Assembly: GCA_902776985.1 (NCBI GenBank)
Contig: CACYSD010000027.1
Coordinates: forward strand, 1 to 64,000
Direction of reading: 5' to 3'
Origin: UBA3839 sp902776985
GTDB lineage: Bacteria > Bacteroidota > Bacteroidia > Bacteroidales > Bacteroidaceae
DNA: 64,000 nucleotides
Shown: one piece after another, positions 25,610 through 35,065 of the stretch
How positions within the stretch are numbered: position 1 is the first letter of the stretch
Layout: every line of letters begins with the position of its first letter
Made by a program: the position numbers and the translations under genes
Notes under the pieces: generated by a model
What the model saw: only the letters and a program-made list of their open reading frames with translations
Told to the model about the DNA's origin: nothing
Databases searched by the model: none

Positions 25610-26653
25610 TTACAGCCACCCCTCTTTCTTGTACCACTCTGCGGCGGCTTTGGTGCCACGTTCCAACTGCCACTCTGGTTCATAACCCAATTCCTTGCGC
25701 ATGGGTTCTATGTCGCAGTTCCAATTGCGCTGACTGAGGATTTTGTATTTATCACTATTGAGGGTTGCTGTCTTGCCCATCCATCGGGACACAGTCCCCG
25801 ACACTGCGCAGACGCAACGCAGGAACCACAGCGGAGCACGCAGATGAATCACCCGCTTCACTCCGAGGAACTTCTGAATGAGGTCGCTGAACGCACGTGA
25901 GTCATAGCTTTGTCCGTCGCTCACATGATAGACATGCCCCAGTATTCCGGCTTCGTTGCCTTGTGCAGCCTTGTCAACGGCAGCATAGATGGCACCGACC
26001 AGGTCGGCAACATAGACGAAGGTGATTTCCTGACGGCGGTAACCCACAGCGAAGTCAATATGCTGCTTAATACTCTTGAACTGCAGGAAATAGTCACGTT
26101 CACGAGGTCCGTAAACGCCTGTAGGACGGAATATGACGTAAGGGAATTCACCTTGAATCTTCTTCAGGTATTCCTCGCTGCGCACCTTACTACGTCCGTA
26201 AGCTGTATTCGGTTGTGGAGTGTCGTCAGCCTTCATCTCAGAGTAATCCTTCTCACGGATAGCACCGAGCACACTCAGGCTGCTCACATACACAAACAGG
26301 CGAGGCTGCATGTCGAGCTTACGAAAACACTCAACCAGATTCACCGTACACTCGAAGTTGTTGCGGTCGAAGTCACTTGCATGCAGACATTTCGTTGCGC
26401 CGGCAGCATGAATCACGATATCCCATTTGCCATGTTCCTTGGCAAAATCGCTCAGTTCGCTCCGAAGCAGTTCGGCATTGGTGAGATCCAAGGTCTGGAA
26501 CTGCAGTCCTTCATACTTCAACCAATTGCGGCTGCTGCTTTTGCGCATTCCTGCCCATACCTGCATCCCACGTTTCAAACCCTCCTCGCAGAGGTAGCTT
26601 CCAATGAATCCGCTCGCTCCTGTAACAAGTATTTTTAAGCCTTTTTCCATCAT
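25610..26653 (-). CDS. NAD-dependent epimerase/dehydratase family protein
   Basis: 347 residues, an extended SDR. The Rossmann motif VTGASGFIGSYL lies near the N-terminus, VIHAAGATKC is the second nucleotide contact, and the catalytic YGRSK is at about residues 150-155. The C-terminal domain is the variable substrate-binding part. It probably acts on a nucleotide sugar or a steroid/lipid-like substrate; specificity cannot be read. It is monocistronic with a promoter box at 26672. Two adjacent ATG codons begin the frame and either could be used. Confidence 0.88.
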   Translation of the reverse strand: MMEKGLKILVTGASGFIGSYLCEEGLKRGMQVWAGMRKSSSRNWLKYEGLQFQTLDLTNAELLRSELSDFAKEHGKWDIVIHAAGATKCLHASDFDRNNFECTVNLVECFRKLDMQPRLFVYVSSLSVLGAIREKDYSEMKADDTPQPNTAYGRSKVRSEEYLKKIQGEFPYVIFRPTGVYGPRERDYFLQFKSIKQHIDFAVGYRRQEITFVYVADLVGAIYAAVDKAAQGNEAGILGHVYHVSDGQSYDSRAFSDLIQKFLGVKRVIHLRAPLWFLRCVCAVSGTVSRWMGKTATLNSDKYKILSQRNWNCDIEPMRKELGYEPEWQLERGTKAAAEWYKKEGWL

Positions 26654-26671
26654 AAATCATGAAATTTCGCG

Positions 26672-26679
26672 CAAAGTTA
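26672..26679 (-). promoter_or_regulatory. -7 box TAACTTTG (minus strand)
   Basis: CAAAGTTA on the plus strand, 19 bp upstream of the epimerase start at 26653, so the leader is nearly absent. Confidence 0.65.
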
Positions 26680-26764
26680 CAGATTTTCAACCACTTTTTA
26701 CACATTTTAACCCAGAGAAAGCACTTTTCTAAAAGAAAATCACTAATTTGCGCCCTGAAATGAG

Positions 26765-26801
26765 AGTCCCCCTTACCCCTCCCTATTGAGAAGGGGAGTG
26801 G
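26765..26801. repeat. C-rich/G-rich hairpin repeat
   Basis: AGTCCCCCTTACCCCTCCC then TATTGAGAAGGGGAGTGG. It is a member of the family at 148, 3301, 7363 and 42006. Confidence 0.65.
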
Positions 26802-26810
26802 TTACCAACT

Positions 26811-26884
26811 CCGGTACTATCACTTCACACTTCACATTCTCCTTCCGGTACTATCACTTCACAACCAACACTTCACACTTCACT
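26811..26884. repeat. CCGGTACTATCA plus heptamer (CACTTCA) tracts
   Basis: The word CCGGTACTATCACTTCAC occurs at 26811-26828 and 26846-26863. Each is followed by CACTTCA-type 7-bp units running up to the rnr start. The same CCGGTACTATCA word introduces a different heptamer tract before lepB near 54467. Confidence 0.8.
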
Positions 26885-26888
26885 TTAT

Positions 26889-29189
26889 ATGGCAAAATCT
26901 AAGAAAGAAAAATCACGCTCATATCTTAACAAAAAGGAAATGCAGCTCCAAGTCGAGACCTATCTTGCCAATAGACCTGGACAGTACTTCACTCTGAAAC
27001 AACTCTTCAAGGCACTTAAGTACAACACCAGTCCTCTGAAGATGCTGTGCATCGACGTGCTCAACGCCATGATTGAGGACGACACCATTGTCCGCAACGA
27101 GGACGGTGAGATTTCTCTCAATTCCACTCCTCAGATCTGCGAGGGCGTCTTCCATCGCACCAGCGGAGGACGCAATTTCGTTGACCTGCCCGACGGCATC
27201 GGCATCAGCGTTTACGACGAAGACACCCTCCATGCACTTCCTGGAGACAAGGTGAAAGTATCGCTCTTTGCCAAACGCCGTTCATCGATGAAACTGCATG
27301 GACAAGTCATCGAAATCGTTGAGCGCAATCAGAAGCCGCTCATCGGAACGCTGCAGATAACACCCCATTCAGCCTTCCTCATTTCCAATGACGGCTCACT
27401 TCCCCACGACATTCTCATTCCCAAGGAACAACTTAGTGGAGGCAAGAACGGCGAAAAGGCACTCGTGAAAATCACCGACTGGCCCACTACAGCCCGCAAT
27501 CCTATTGGCAAAGTGGTTGAGGTGCTCGGTCCGAGCGGTGAGAACGAAACCGAGATGCACGCCATACTCGCTGAGTTTCAGCTGCCTTACCGCTACCCCA
27601 AGGCCGTGGAAGACGCTGCGGAGAAGATCAATGCTGAAATCACTCCTGCCGACTTTGCCCAGCGTGAAGACTACCGCGATGTCACCACCTTCACCATCGA
27701 CCCTCGCGATGCCAAGGACTTCGACGACGCCCTGTCCATCAAGCAGATACGCGAAGGACTGTGGGAAGTAGGAGTACACATCGCCGACGTTTCGCATTAC
27801 GTCACCGAGGGCAGCATCATCGACAAGGAAGCACAGCAGCGTGCCACATCCGTCTATCTCGTAGACCGCACCATCCCCATGCTCCCTGAACGACTCTGCA
27901 ACTATATATGCTCACTCCGTCCCGACGAGGACAAACTCGCCTTCAGCGTAATCTTTGAGATAAATGAAGATGCGGAAGTGCGCAAGCATCGCATTGTCCA
28001 CACCGTCATCCGTTCCAATCGCCGTTTCGTGTACGAGGAAGTTCAGACACTCTTTGAGCAGTGCGGAGAAGCCTCGCCAGAAGACCTCGCCACAGAAACC
28101 AAGCCGTTCATTCCCAAAGAACCAGTTGCTCCGGTTGAAAACTTCAAGGACGAACTCATAACACTCAACCGACTTGCCAAGAAGATGCGTGCACAGCGTT
28201 TCCACAATGGAGCCATCGACTTCGACCACGAGGAAGTACGTTTCGAAATTGACGATAAAGGCAAGCCCCTCAGCGTGTATTTCAAACGCGCCAAGGACGC
28301 CAACAAACTCGTCGAGGAGTTCATGCTCCTCGCCAACCGCACCGTGGCTGAATCCATAGGCAAGGTGAAGAAGGGAGATCCAAAACCCAAGGTACTACCC
28401 TACCGAATCCACGACGTTCCCGATCCAGGCAAACTCGACAACCTCAGCCAGTATGTAGCACGGTTCGGCTACAACATCCGCACACAAGGGTCGAAGACAG
28501 ACATCGCAAAGAGCATCAACCGCCTGCTTCGCGACGTGAAGAACTCACCCATTGAGCCACTTGTCCAGACTGTCTCCGTCCGTGCGATGATGAAGGCCCG
28601 CTACAGCACCTACAACATCGGTCACTACGGACTTGCCTTCGACTATTATACCCATTTCACATCACCTATCCGCCGCTATCCCGACCTCATGGTTCACCGT
28701 CTGCTCACCCGCTATGCCGAAGGAGCGAAGAGTGCCAACCAGCGCAAATACGAAGCCCTGTGCGACCACTCATCCGATATGGAGCAAGTGGCAGCAAATG
28801 CAGAAAGAGCCAGCATCAAGTACAAACAAGTGGAATTCATGGCCGACAAGATAGGTGAAGAATTTGATGCGCGAATCTCCGGAGTCACCGATGCAGGACT
28901 CTATGCGGAGATAGAAGAGAACCACTGCGAGGGCTTTATCGCAGTCCGCTATCTCGCAAACGAGCCGTTTGACTTCGACGAGCGCAACTACTGCCTCACC
29001 GGCCGCAGTTCACACCACAAGTTCACCCTTGGCGACAAGATCCGCATTCGTGTGGCCAAAGCCAACCTCTACCGCAAGCAGCTCGACTTCGATTTCGTCT
29101 CCAAGCTTTCCTCATCTCCTGCCGAGACCCTTCCCCAGCAGAAGAAATTCTTTGAGCAGATAAAGAGCCGCAAGAAACGACAAGGCTGA
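26889..29189 (+). CDS. rnr: Ribonuclease R
   Basis: 766 residues with the full RNase II/R architecture: an N-terminal winged-helix region, cold-shock-like domains (about residues 80-230), the RNB catalytic domain with the acidic cluster in IDPRDAKDFDDALS, then the S1 domain and a basic tail (QIKSRKKRQG). It is a processive 3'-5' exoribonuclease that degrades structured RNA. It stands alone between a repeat-rich leader and a strong terminator. A TAATTTG word near 26744 is one base short of the promoter consensus. Confidence 0.96.
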   Translation: MAKSKKEKSRSYLNKKEMQLQVETYLANRPGQYFTLKQLFKALKYNTSPLKMLCIDVLNAMIEDDTIVRNEDGEISLNSTPQICEGVFHRTSGGRNFVDLPDGIGISVYDEDTLHALPGDKVKVSLFAKRRSSMKLHGQVIEIVERNQKPLIGTLQITPHSAFLISNDGSLPHDILIPKEQLSGGKNGEKALVKITDWPTTARNPIGKVVEVLGPSGENETEMHAILAEFQLPYRYPKAVEDAAEKINAEITPADFAQREDYRDVTTFTIDPRDAKDFDDALSIKQIREGLWEVGVHIADVSHYVTEGSIIDKEAQQRATSVYLVDRTIPMLPERLCNYICSLRPDEDKLAFSVIFEINEDAEVRKHRIVHTVIRSNRRFVYEEVQTLFEQCGEASPEDLATETKPFIPKEPVAPVENFKDELITLNRLAKKMRAQRFHNGAIDFDHEEVRFEIDDKGKPLSVYFKRAKDANKLVEEFMLLANRTVAESIGKVKKGDPKPKVLPYRIHDVPDPGKLDNLSQYVARFGYNIRTQGSKTDIAKSINRLLRDVKNSPIEPLVQTVSVRAMMKARYSTYNIGHYGLAFDYYTHFTSPIRRYPDLMVHRLLTRYAEGAKSANQRKYEALCDHSSDMEQVAANAERASIKYKQVEFMADKIGEEFDARISGVTDAGLYAEIEENHCEGFIAVRYLANEPFDFDERNYCLTGRSSHHKFTLGDKIRIRVAKANLYRKQLDFDFVSKLSSSPAETLPQQKKFFEQIKSRKKRQG

Positions 29190-29219
29190 TGTCCTGTCAG
29201 CAAAATGTTTAAAACAAAC

Positions 29220-29266
29220 AACCTCCTGTTCGGCAGTTCAGTGCTGAACAGGAGGTTTTTTGTTTT
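29220..29266 (+). terminator. Strong terminator after rnr
   Basis: AACCTCCTGTTC (29220-29231) pairs perfectly with GAACAGGAGGTT (29246-29257), followed by TTTTTGTTTT. It lies between two convergent genes and may also serve the minus-strand gene. Confidence 0.92.
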
Positions 29267-29277
29267 GGTTTACAAGG

Positions 29278-30945
29278 TTAGAACGTTAAGGCTACGCCAC
29301 CCATGACGCTGGTGCGGAGAGACTGGTACATCATGTAGGAGTCGAAATCTGCTCCGAAGAGGTTGTCGCCACGGACATAGAAGGAGAGATTGGAGCCTTT
29401 GCTTATGCGTGGCATTGCGATGGTGTAGGTGACCGATGCACCGAGGTTGTTGGTAGTAGGACGCTCGTAGGTGAGATTCTCATCCTTATTGAAGCCCTGA
29501 AGCATGTAGTCAAGTCCTGCACGAAGTCCGGGCAGCAGTTCGTATGTGGCTTCACCACGGAGTTCTCCCCAGGGACGCCAAGCCAAGACATTGTCCTCTA
29601 TGTTGTCACCTGCCTTGGTTGTCCAATTATTAAGCTGAACATTCAGTTTGGCGTTGAATTTACTGCCGTTGGAATAGTTAAGCCCTGCCTTGACATAGAG
29701 CTGATTGCCGTCGGCTGCCATGATGGTGCGGTAGGGATCGATTTCCGCTCTGTTCTTGGAAATGACATATCCTCCGCTGATGGTGGTATACAGCCCTCGT
29801 GATATTTTCCAATCCACTCCTGCTGCAGCATGAAGCGCATCAATCTGATTCTGCACCTGTACTAAACCGTCAAGACCGAAATAGGGGGTCATCTGGTTGA
29901 AGTGGCGCAGGTTGTTGGCAACGCAATTACCTTCGGCGCTGGCAAACAGGTCTAATGCTTCTGTGGCATGGTAGCGCAGACGGACATCGGGAGTGATGTA
30001 GAACTTGCTTTCAACTCCACTGTCATAAATCATTCTCACACCGAGGCGTGCAAAGAATTTATTGGAATCCCATTCGTAATACGGATTGATTTCCACATCG
30101 GAAAGGCTTTCGTATTCATCTACATTATACATGAGTGTCTGCCATCCGAGGTTGAGTCCTATGGTGCTGGACTCGGACAAGGTGAATGCAGACGCTGCCT
30201 TCACCCACAGACTGGATTCCCTGACAGCCTTGCTTAGGTCGCTGAAAATGGGAAGACGACCTTGACTGAAGAGGCTGTACCCCACTTCACCTCCAAGGCT
30301 GAACTTGTCGAACTGCCAAGGAGTGAGTGCGGCTGAGAAGTCCACAAGTGTGTTGTGCTGCTTGTCGGAATTGAATGCGTAGGGATTCACGCCTAAGTAT
30401 ATACGTGGCTGGTAGTTGAATACCTGACTTTCAAACGAGCCATTGAGAAGCAACGCTGAATTGTTGCTGAAACGGTGTTCGTAGTCGAGGGCTGCACGTG
30501 TGGTATAAAAGCGTGATTTCCAATCATCCATTGCGGCTGATGTGTTATCCACTGTGCCGTTATGTCCACGAAGTGAGAGGTCGATATTCAGTTCGTCGCT
30601 CTGGCTAAGCCTCAGCCCGTAGGCTCCACGGAGGTTGAGAAGTCCGTACATTCCGCCTCCCAGAGTGGCGAATCCTCGTGGTGCTCCCTTGTCGGCAAGG
30701 TCGCTCAGTGCAGCGTTCATTGGTTGGAACTGATAGTCTGTCGTCGGCAATTGGGTAGCATCGTAGTTCACACTGTAATGGCTTACTTTTGTTTCCTTTA
30801 CAGGTGGAACCACATTGATTTTGCCAGCATCCTTAACTTCGGGCTTGTAGGTGTTTTCCACTTCCACCACATTGTCCAGCTGCGCATAGGCGGTGGAGAT
30901 GCCAAATAAAGTCAAAAGACTTATAATGATTCTTTCTTTCGTCAT
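29278..30945 (-). CDS. TonB-dependent receptor-like outer-membrane barrel protein
   Basis: 555 residues with a signal peptide ending AYAQ, then LDNVVEVENTYKPEVKDAGK and a long run of amphipathic strands typical of an outer-membrane barrel. It ends in an aromatic residue (GGVALTF). It has no recognisable plug domain or TonB box, so the receptor label given to its relatives is only structural. Its start overlaps the stop of the upstream TPR gene as ATGA, so the two are co-translated and probably form one complex. Function unknown. Confidence 0.83.
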   Translation of the reverse strand: MTKERIIISLLTLFGISTAYAQLDNVVEVENTYKPEVKDAGKINVVPPVKETKVSHYSVNYDATQLPTTDYQFQPMNAALSDLADKGAPRGFATLGGGMYGLLNLRGAYGLRLSQSDELNIDLSLRGHNGTVDNTSAAMDDWKSRFYTTRAALDYEHRFSNNSALLLNGSFESQVFNYQPRIYLGVNPYAFNSDKQHNTLVDFSAALTPWQFDKFSLGGEVGYSLFSQGRLPIFSDLSKAVRESSLWVKAASAFTLSESSTIGLNLGWQTLMYNVDEYESLSDVEINPYYEWDSNKFFARLGVRMIYDSGVESKFYITPDVRLRYHATEALDLFASAEGNCVANNLRHFNQMTPYFGLDGLVQVQNQIDALHAAAGVDWKISRGLYTTISGGYVISKNRAEIDPYRTIMAADGNQLYVKAGLNYSNGSKFNAKLNVQLNNWTTKAGDNIEDNVLAWRPWGELRGEATYELLPGLRAGLDYMLQGFNKDENLTYERPTTNNLGASVTYTIAMPRISKGSNLSFYVRGDNLFGADFDSYMMYQSLRTSVMGGVALTF

Positions 30946-33692
30946 AAATTCTTCAGTCTTTCTTCAATCATTTTGTTGATTTCTTCACTCTCGGTATAGT
31001 TGCTCTTCAGCGAAAGGAGGTACTGGCGGGCTTCGATGGTGCGGTCGGTCTGTGCAAACACGTCGGAGAGCAACACAAACGCACGAGCGAGCCAGTAGGT
31101 GTGGCTTGTTCCTGAATTCACGAAGCGGTTGAGGATTTCCTCTGCTGATTTATACTGTTTGGTGTCGTAGGCATATTGCGAGAGTTCGACGATGGCCTGG
31201 GCACCATATTGTGTGCTGGTGTCGCGGGTCAGCACCTGATAGTCGGCTACCGCAGCATCGGTATTGCCGAGTTTCATATATGTCTGTGCCCGTATGAGTC
31301 GTGTCTGAGCAGCTACATCGGCTGAGAGTTTAGCCTCCTGTGCAAGGAGTTTGGTAGCGATGTTGACAACTGAATTGTTGTCCTGCAAAGCCGACGCTGC
31401 ATGGAGCTGTCCGTTGAGTGAGGATATTCGCATAGTCTCCGACATTGTCTGAGCTTCAAGCTGTGTGTAGTATTTCAGTGCTTCGTTGTAGTTTTTCGCG
31501 TTATTGGCACGCAATGCTGCCTCGAGAACCATGTTGTCGAGTTCCTGCGGAGAGAGTTTCTGTCCCGCCTTAAGAGCAAGTGCAGCGTATTCGTTCACTC
31601 GTCCCTGTTCGGTGTAGATGTCCTTCAGGTTGGCGAGAGCCGTTGCTGCCTCTGTCGTGTTGGGATAAGCCTCAATGACCTTAGTATATGCATTGGCTGC
31701 TTTGTCATAGTCCTTGAGTTCATAGTTAATCATACCGATTTCGTTGAGAGCACGTCGAGCCACAGGTGACTGTGGATAGTTGTCAACGAGTTTTTGAAGT
31801 GTGGCAAGTGCTTCGGTACGCTTATCCTGATGCACGAGTGCACGAGCCTTCTCAAAAAGAGCATCGGCGGTGTACTCGGAATCGGAATAGTCGTTTCCTA
31901 TACTATTGAGCAGTTCGATTTTCTGCGACTGATTGCCTTGAAGTCCGTTGATGAGAGCCAGTTGCAGCAGCGAATAGTCTCCGTTTGCCTTGTTTGCCTT
32001 GATTGCTGAGTTGTAAGCGGCTGTTGCTTCGCCATACTGTCGCAGGGTAAACTGACAGTCGCCAAGTCGGTTGTAGGCATCAGCGAGGAGCAGCGACTGA
32101 TCAGCCACGGTGCCGGAGGCAAGTGTTGGAACAGTTGTTATGAATGTCTGGAAGTTGGGTAACGCCTCGGAGTATTTCTTCTGCTTGAAGAGGGAATAGC
32201 CCAGGGTGTAGTATGCCAATGGCTTCCATTGACTGGCATCATCCTTGTCGGCAAGCTTTACTGCACTCTGCAGAGCTTTCGCTGCAGCGGCATAGTTACC
32301 AAGACGGTACTCGGATTCTCCCAGAGAGTAGTATGCTTCCGCGGAGGGGGTGATTGACAGGCTTTGCTGCAGGTAACGGCGTGCCTCGGTATAGTTGCCG
32401 TTGGCATATTGCTGAGTTCCGAGATGATAGAGCACGTGTTGTGAAGCCGAGAGTATTTCCTTGCTTGGACGCTTGATCTTATTGATTGATGCAAGGGCAG
32501 CCTCATAGTTCTTGGTTGTGAAATACACTTCGGTGAGGTGCTGGCTCACCTTGCTGCGATATTTGGAGTTGGGGTATTTGTTGAGGAAGGTCTCAAATGC
32601 AGTCACGCTCTCTCCGAATCCCATGGTTGCTCCGTCGTGCAGGGTAAGTGCGTAGTTATAGAATGCCTCCTCCTGCACCGTAGCGTCGAAGTCCATTTCG
32701 CTGGCACGTTCAAAAGCCATTCGTGCCTGCGCTTTGTTTCCAGAGTTGATATATGCTATACCAGCATGCAACCAGGCGTTTTGAGCAAGTTTGTCGGTAT
32801 ATCCGCTGGCACATTGGCTGAGAGTGGCGGCAGCATCGGCATTGGAACTGATCTGCAGCAAACTCATGCCGTATTTGTAGAGGGCGGTACGCTGTGGGGA
32901 ATCTGCCGACTTAACGTACTCACCAAGTGATTTAATGGCATTGCTGTAGTTTCCCTGGTCATAGTAAGCTTCACCACAGATGCGGTTTATCTCCTGCCGA
33001 AGCGGTGTGTTGGGGAAATTGCGCAGATGGTTGGCAGCGATTTCGTAGGCACGCTGGGGTTTGTTGCTCTGAAGGAAGCAATCTGCAATGTACACCGGTG
33101 CTGTGCTCTGATATTCCTCGCTGTGCTGAACAGCACTGAAGAGAGGCAGTGCTTCCTCGTATTTGCCTTCGGAGTAGAGCACATAGGCTGTGTAGTAGTC
33201 CACATCGGTGCGGTGCTCCTTGTTTTCTTTAAGCTGGCGCAACAACGGCATGGCATCGTCTGCCTGATTGGTGTTGATGAGCGAAATAGCCTGCGACAGA
33301 CGTAAGTCGGCAAGCTCGTTGTCGGGCAACACACGATTGCCGGTATGGCGGTAAATGCCAAGCGCATCCCAGTAGGCACCCTCTTTCACCAAAAGAATTT
33401 CGTTTGCTGACATCAGACGGTCATACATAGGATGCACGGGGTGCATCTTCAACCACTTGTTGATTTCCTCACTTGCTCCCTTCTTTGCAAGGAAATACTT
33501 TGTCAGGAGCGTGGCAGCCTCGTCGTCGGTGTGCTTCAGAAGCTGATTCGACGCGAAATAGTGACGCTCATCCAGCAACCTTAGTCCCTCTTCGTGAAGA
33601 AGTTCTGAACGGTTGGGATCAGCATAGCGTTGTGCCTGTAACGATAGTGGCAAACAAGCGGTCACCATCGCAACAATAATAGTTTTTCTCAT
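30942..33692 (-). CDS. Large tetratricopeptide-repeat periplasmic protein
   Basis: 916 residues with a signal peptide ending LQAQ. The mature part is helical TPR pairs from end to end (for example YSEGKYEEALPLFSAVQ, YANGNYTEARRYLQQSL, FKQKKYSEALPNFQTFI, KDYDKAANAYTKVIEAYP). It is likely a scaffold or adaptor in the periplasm. It overlaps the barrel gene by 4 bp, so the pair resembles a barrel plus periplasmic partner module of unknown role. A promoter box is at 33774. Confidence 0.88.
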   Translation of the reverse strand: MRKTIIVAMVTACLPLSLQAQRYADPNRSELLHEEGLRLLDERHYFASNQLLKHTDDEAATLLTKYFLAKKGASEEINKWLKMHPVHPMYDRLMSANEILLVKEGAYWDALGIYRHTGNRVLPDNELADLRLSQAISLINTNQADDAMPLLRQLKENKEHRTDVDYYTAYVLYSEGKYEEALPLFSAVQHSEEYQSTAPVYIADCFLQSNKPQRAYEIAANHLRNFPNTPLRQEINRICGEAYYDQGNYSNAIKSLGEYVKSADSPQRTALYKYGMSLLQISSNADAAATLSQCASGYTDKLAQNAWLHAGIAYINSGNKAQARMAFERASEMDFDATVQEEAFYNYALTLHDGATMGFGESVTAFETFLNKYPNSKYRSKVSQHLTEVYFTTKNYEAALASINKIKRPSKEILSASQHVLYHLGTQQYANGNYTEARRYLQQSLSITPSAEAYYSLGESEYRLGNYAAAAKALQSAVKLADKDDASQWKPLAYYTLGYSLFKQKKYSEALPNFQTFITTVPTLASGTVADQSLLLADAYNRLGDCQFTLRQYGEATAAYNSAIKANKANGDYSLLQLALINGLQGNQSQKIELLNSIGNDYSDSEYTADALFEKARALVHQDKRTEALATLQKLVDNYPQSPVARRALNEIGMINYELKDYDKAANAYTKVIEAYPNTTEAATALANLKDIYTEQGRVNEYAALALKAGQKLSPQELDNMVLEAALRANNAKNYNEALKYYTQLEAQTMSETMRISSLNGQLHAASALQDNNSVVNIATKLLAQEAKLSADVAAQTRLIRAQTYMKLGNTDAAVADYQVLTRDTSTQYGAQAIVELSQYAYDTKQYKSAEEILNRFVNSGTSHTYWLARAFVLLSDVFAQTDRTIEARQYLLSLKSNYTESEEINKMIEERLKNL

Positions 33693-33721
33693 ATATGAGT
33701 TTTTAAGTTCTATCGTTATAT

Positions 33722-33753
33722 CTTCTTTAACTTCTTAACTCCTTAACTTCATT
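33722..33753. repeat. Octamer tandem tract (minus-oriented)
   Basis: CTTCTTTA, ACTTCTTA, ACTCCTTA and ACTTCATT, the reverse-strand form of the octamer family, in the leader of the TPR gene. Confidence 0.7.
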
Positions 33754-33773
33754 ATTAGTTCTTGAGTTGTCGG

Positions 33774-33781
33774 CAAAATTA
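33774..33781 (-). promoter_or_regulatory. -7 box TAATTTTG (minus strand)
   Basis: CAAAATTA on the plus strand, 82 bp upstream of the TPR-gene start. Confidence 0.6.
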
Positions 33782-33896
33782 CGAAAAAAAGATAAATAAC
33801 CTCCGAAACTAAAAGAACTTTTTCGAAGTAGAATTATAAGAATGTAAGTATTTATGGATTTTTAAGTATCTTGGGCAATATATTTAAAACAGGAAA

Positions 33897-33936
33897 GCCC
33901 TACTGCTGTACCACGTAATTGGTTCTGCAGTAGGGC
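33897..33936 (-). terminator. Hairpin after the sigma/anti-sigma pair
   Basis: GCCCTACTGC (33897-33906) pairs perfectly with GCAGTAGGGC (33927-33936). On the minus strand it follows the anti-sigma gene and is succeeded by CTTTCCTGTTTT, a modest T-run. Apart from this hairpin, the octamer tract and the promoter box, the 333-bp gap 33693-34026 holds nothing recognisable. Confidence 0.6.
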
Positions 33937-34026
33937 ATACCTTTGTTTAGAGAGAGAATTGAAACTTCGCAGCTTCGTTGATTTTAAGAACAGTGTATTG
34001 TTTTATGAAAAAAGAAAAAATCGTTT

Positions 34027-34545
34027 TTAGTCCTCTTCACTAATCATGAGTGGAAGGCTTTGGCGGATTGTATCAGCCTGTGCCGTCATTATGGCATCGA
34101 TAGACTGGGCGGCTTGCTCCATGATGTTCTGCACCTGATTTGTACGAACATAAGTATTGACCATTGGAGTTCTGGGGGTCTCTGCGGCCGGCATGTTGTA
34201 CGTGCTTGCATGTTCAACCGCCACACCCACGCTGACTATCATAGCTATCATAGCAGCTGCCTTGAACAGAGGCGAGAGGCTACGACGCAAGCTGATGCGC
34301 TTTGCGGTAACACGCAGAGTGTTGTCGCTTTCTTTCTCTGCAAGTACGGCTACGCGGTTCTTCCACTCATCGCTAAGTCCCTCGTTGGCTGACGTTTCCT
34401 GGTAGCGGAACAACGGTGCATAGGTTTGCAGATGACAAGGTATGTCAGACTGGCTGAAGAAAGAGCGGAGAATCCTCTCTTCCTCAACACTGGTCTCACA
34501 TTCCCAGTAGCGTTCAAGCAGTTGTTCTATGTATTTGTAGTCCAT
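34027..34545 (-). CDS. Probable anti-sigma factor, single-pass membrane protein
   Basis: 172 residues from the ATG at 34545 (a TTG at 34557 lies inside an octamer tract and is less likely). The N-terminal about 85 residues are soluble and acidic (IEQLLERYWECETSVEEERIL, a typical opening of anti-sigma-like proteins after Bacteroidetes ECF factors). One transmembrane helix lies at about 97-112 (AAAMIAMIVSVGVAVEH), and a periplasmic tail of about 60 residues ends in acidic residues. It lacks a FecR domain. It probably tethers the sigma factor encoded just upstream. Activity is inferred from position and layout. Confidence 0.72.
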   Translation of the reverse strand: MDYKYIEQLLERYWECETSVEEERILRSFFSQSDIPCHLQTYAPLFRYQETSANEGLSDEWKNRVAVLAEKESDNTLRVTAKRISLRRSLSPLFKAAAMIAMIVSVGVAVEHASTYNMPAAETPRTPMVNTYVRTNQVQNIMEQAAQSIDAIMTAQADTIRQSLPLMISEED

Positions 34546-34550
34546 GAAAA

Positions 34551-34582
34551 GGTTCAAGGGTTTAAGGGTTCAAGGGTTTAAG
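34551..34582. repeat. Octamer tract overlapping the sigma-factor stop
   Basis: GGTTCAAG, GGTTTAAG, GGTTCAAG and GGTTTAAG. On the minus strand it encodes the last residues of the sigma factor (LKPLNP) and its TAA, then fills the gap to the next gene. Confidence 0.85.
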
Positions 34583-35065
34583 GATGTTCTTTATTGTTTG
34601 GCGTGCTCGGTGAATGTTGACTTTCACGTCGCTTTCGCTTATATTCATTATTTGAGCGATGTCGCGGTAGGAATGACCTTCGATGTCGCGTAGCTGGATT
34701 GCGGTTCTCTGCTTTTCAGGCAGTTGATCAATCAGTCTGCTGATGCTTTCGTATTTCTCATCCGCCTCCATCTGCTCATCGGGTGTAGGATCTGATGACA
34801 AGCTCTCGTGCTGGGCAGGGTCGAACGTGATGTCGTGATGTTGCTGTCGTTCTATCAAGTCGAGACAAAGGTTACGACAGGTAGTCACTGCAAACGCCTC
34901 AACATTATCAATTTCATCGCCTTGCTGCATGGTTCGCCAGACTCTTAGCAGTGCCTCTTGAACCATGTCCTCAGCATCCTCGCGCACCATAGTTATACGC
35001 AAAGCCAAGCGGAATAGTTTATCGCTCAGCGGCAACACTTCGGTGCGAAAATTGTGTTCTTTCAT
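34562..35065 (-). CDS. ECF-type RNA polymerase sigma factor
   Basis: 167 residues from the ATG at 35065. A longer frame from 35143 was rejected because its first 26 codons read through the promoter segment that is duplicated at 40786. Region 2 is at about residues 10-75 (LSDKLFRLALRITMVREDAEDMVQEALLRVW) and region 4 at about 110-160 (LPEKQRTAIQLRDIEGHSYRDIAQIMNISESDVKVNIHRAR). It should direct polymerase to a small regulon controlled by the adjacent membrane protein. Its promoter is divergent from that of the GH127 gene, so the enzyme island may be a target. No SusC/SusD-type trigger is present. Confidence 0.93.
   Translation of the reverse strand: MKEHNFRTEVLPLSDKLFRLALRITMVREDAEDMVQEALLRVWRTMQQGDEIDNVEAFAVTTCRNLCLDLIERQQHHDITFDPAQHESLSSDPTPDEQMEADEKYESISRLIDQLPEKQRTAIQLRDIEGHSYRDIAQIMNISESDVKVNIHRARQTIKNILKPLNP

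Noticed and set aside
26744..26750. Promoter box TAATTTG before rnr
   Set aside because: One base short of TAnnTTTG; not strong enough to list.
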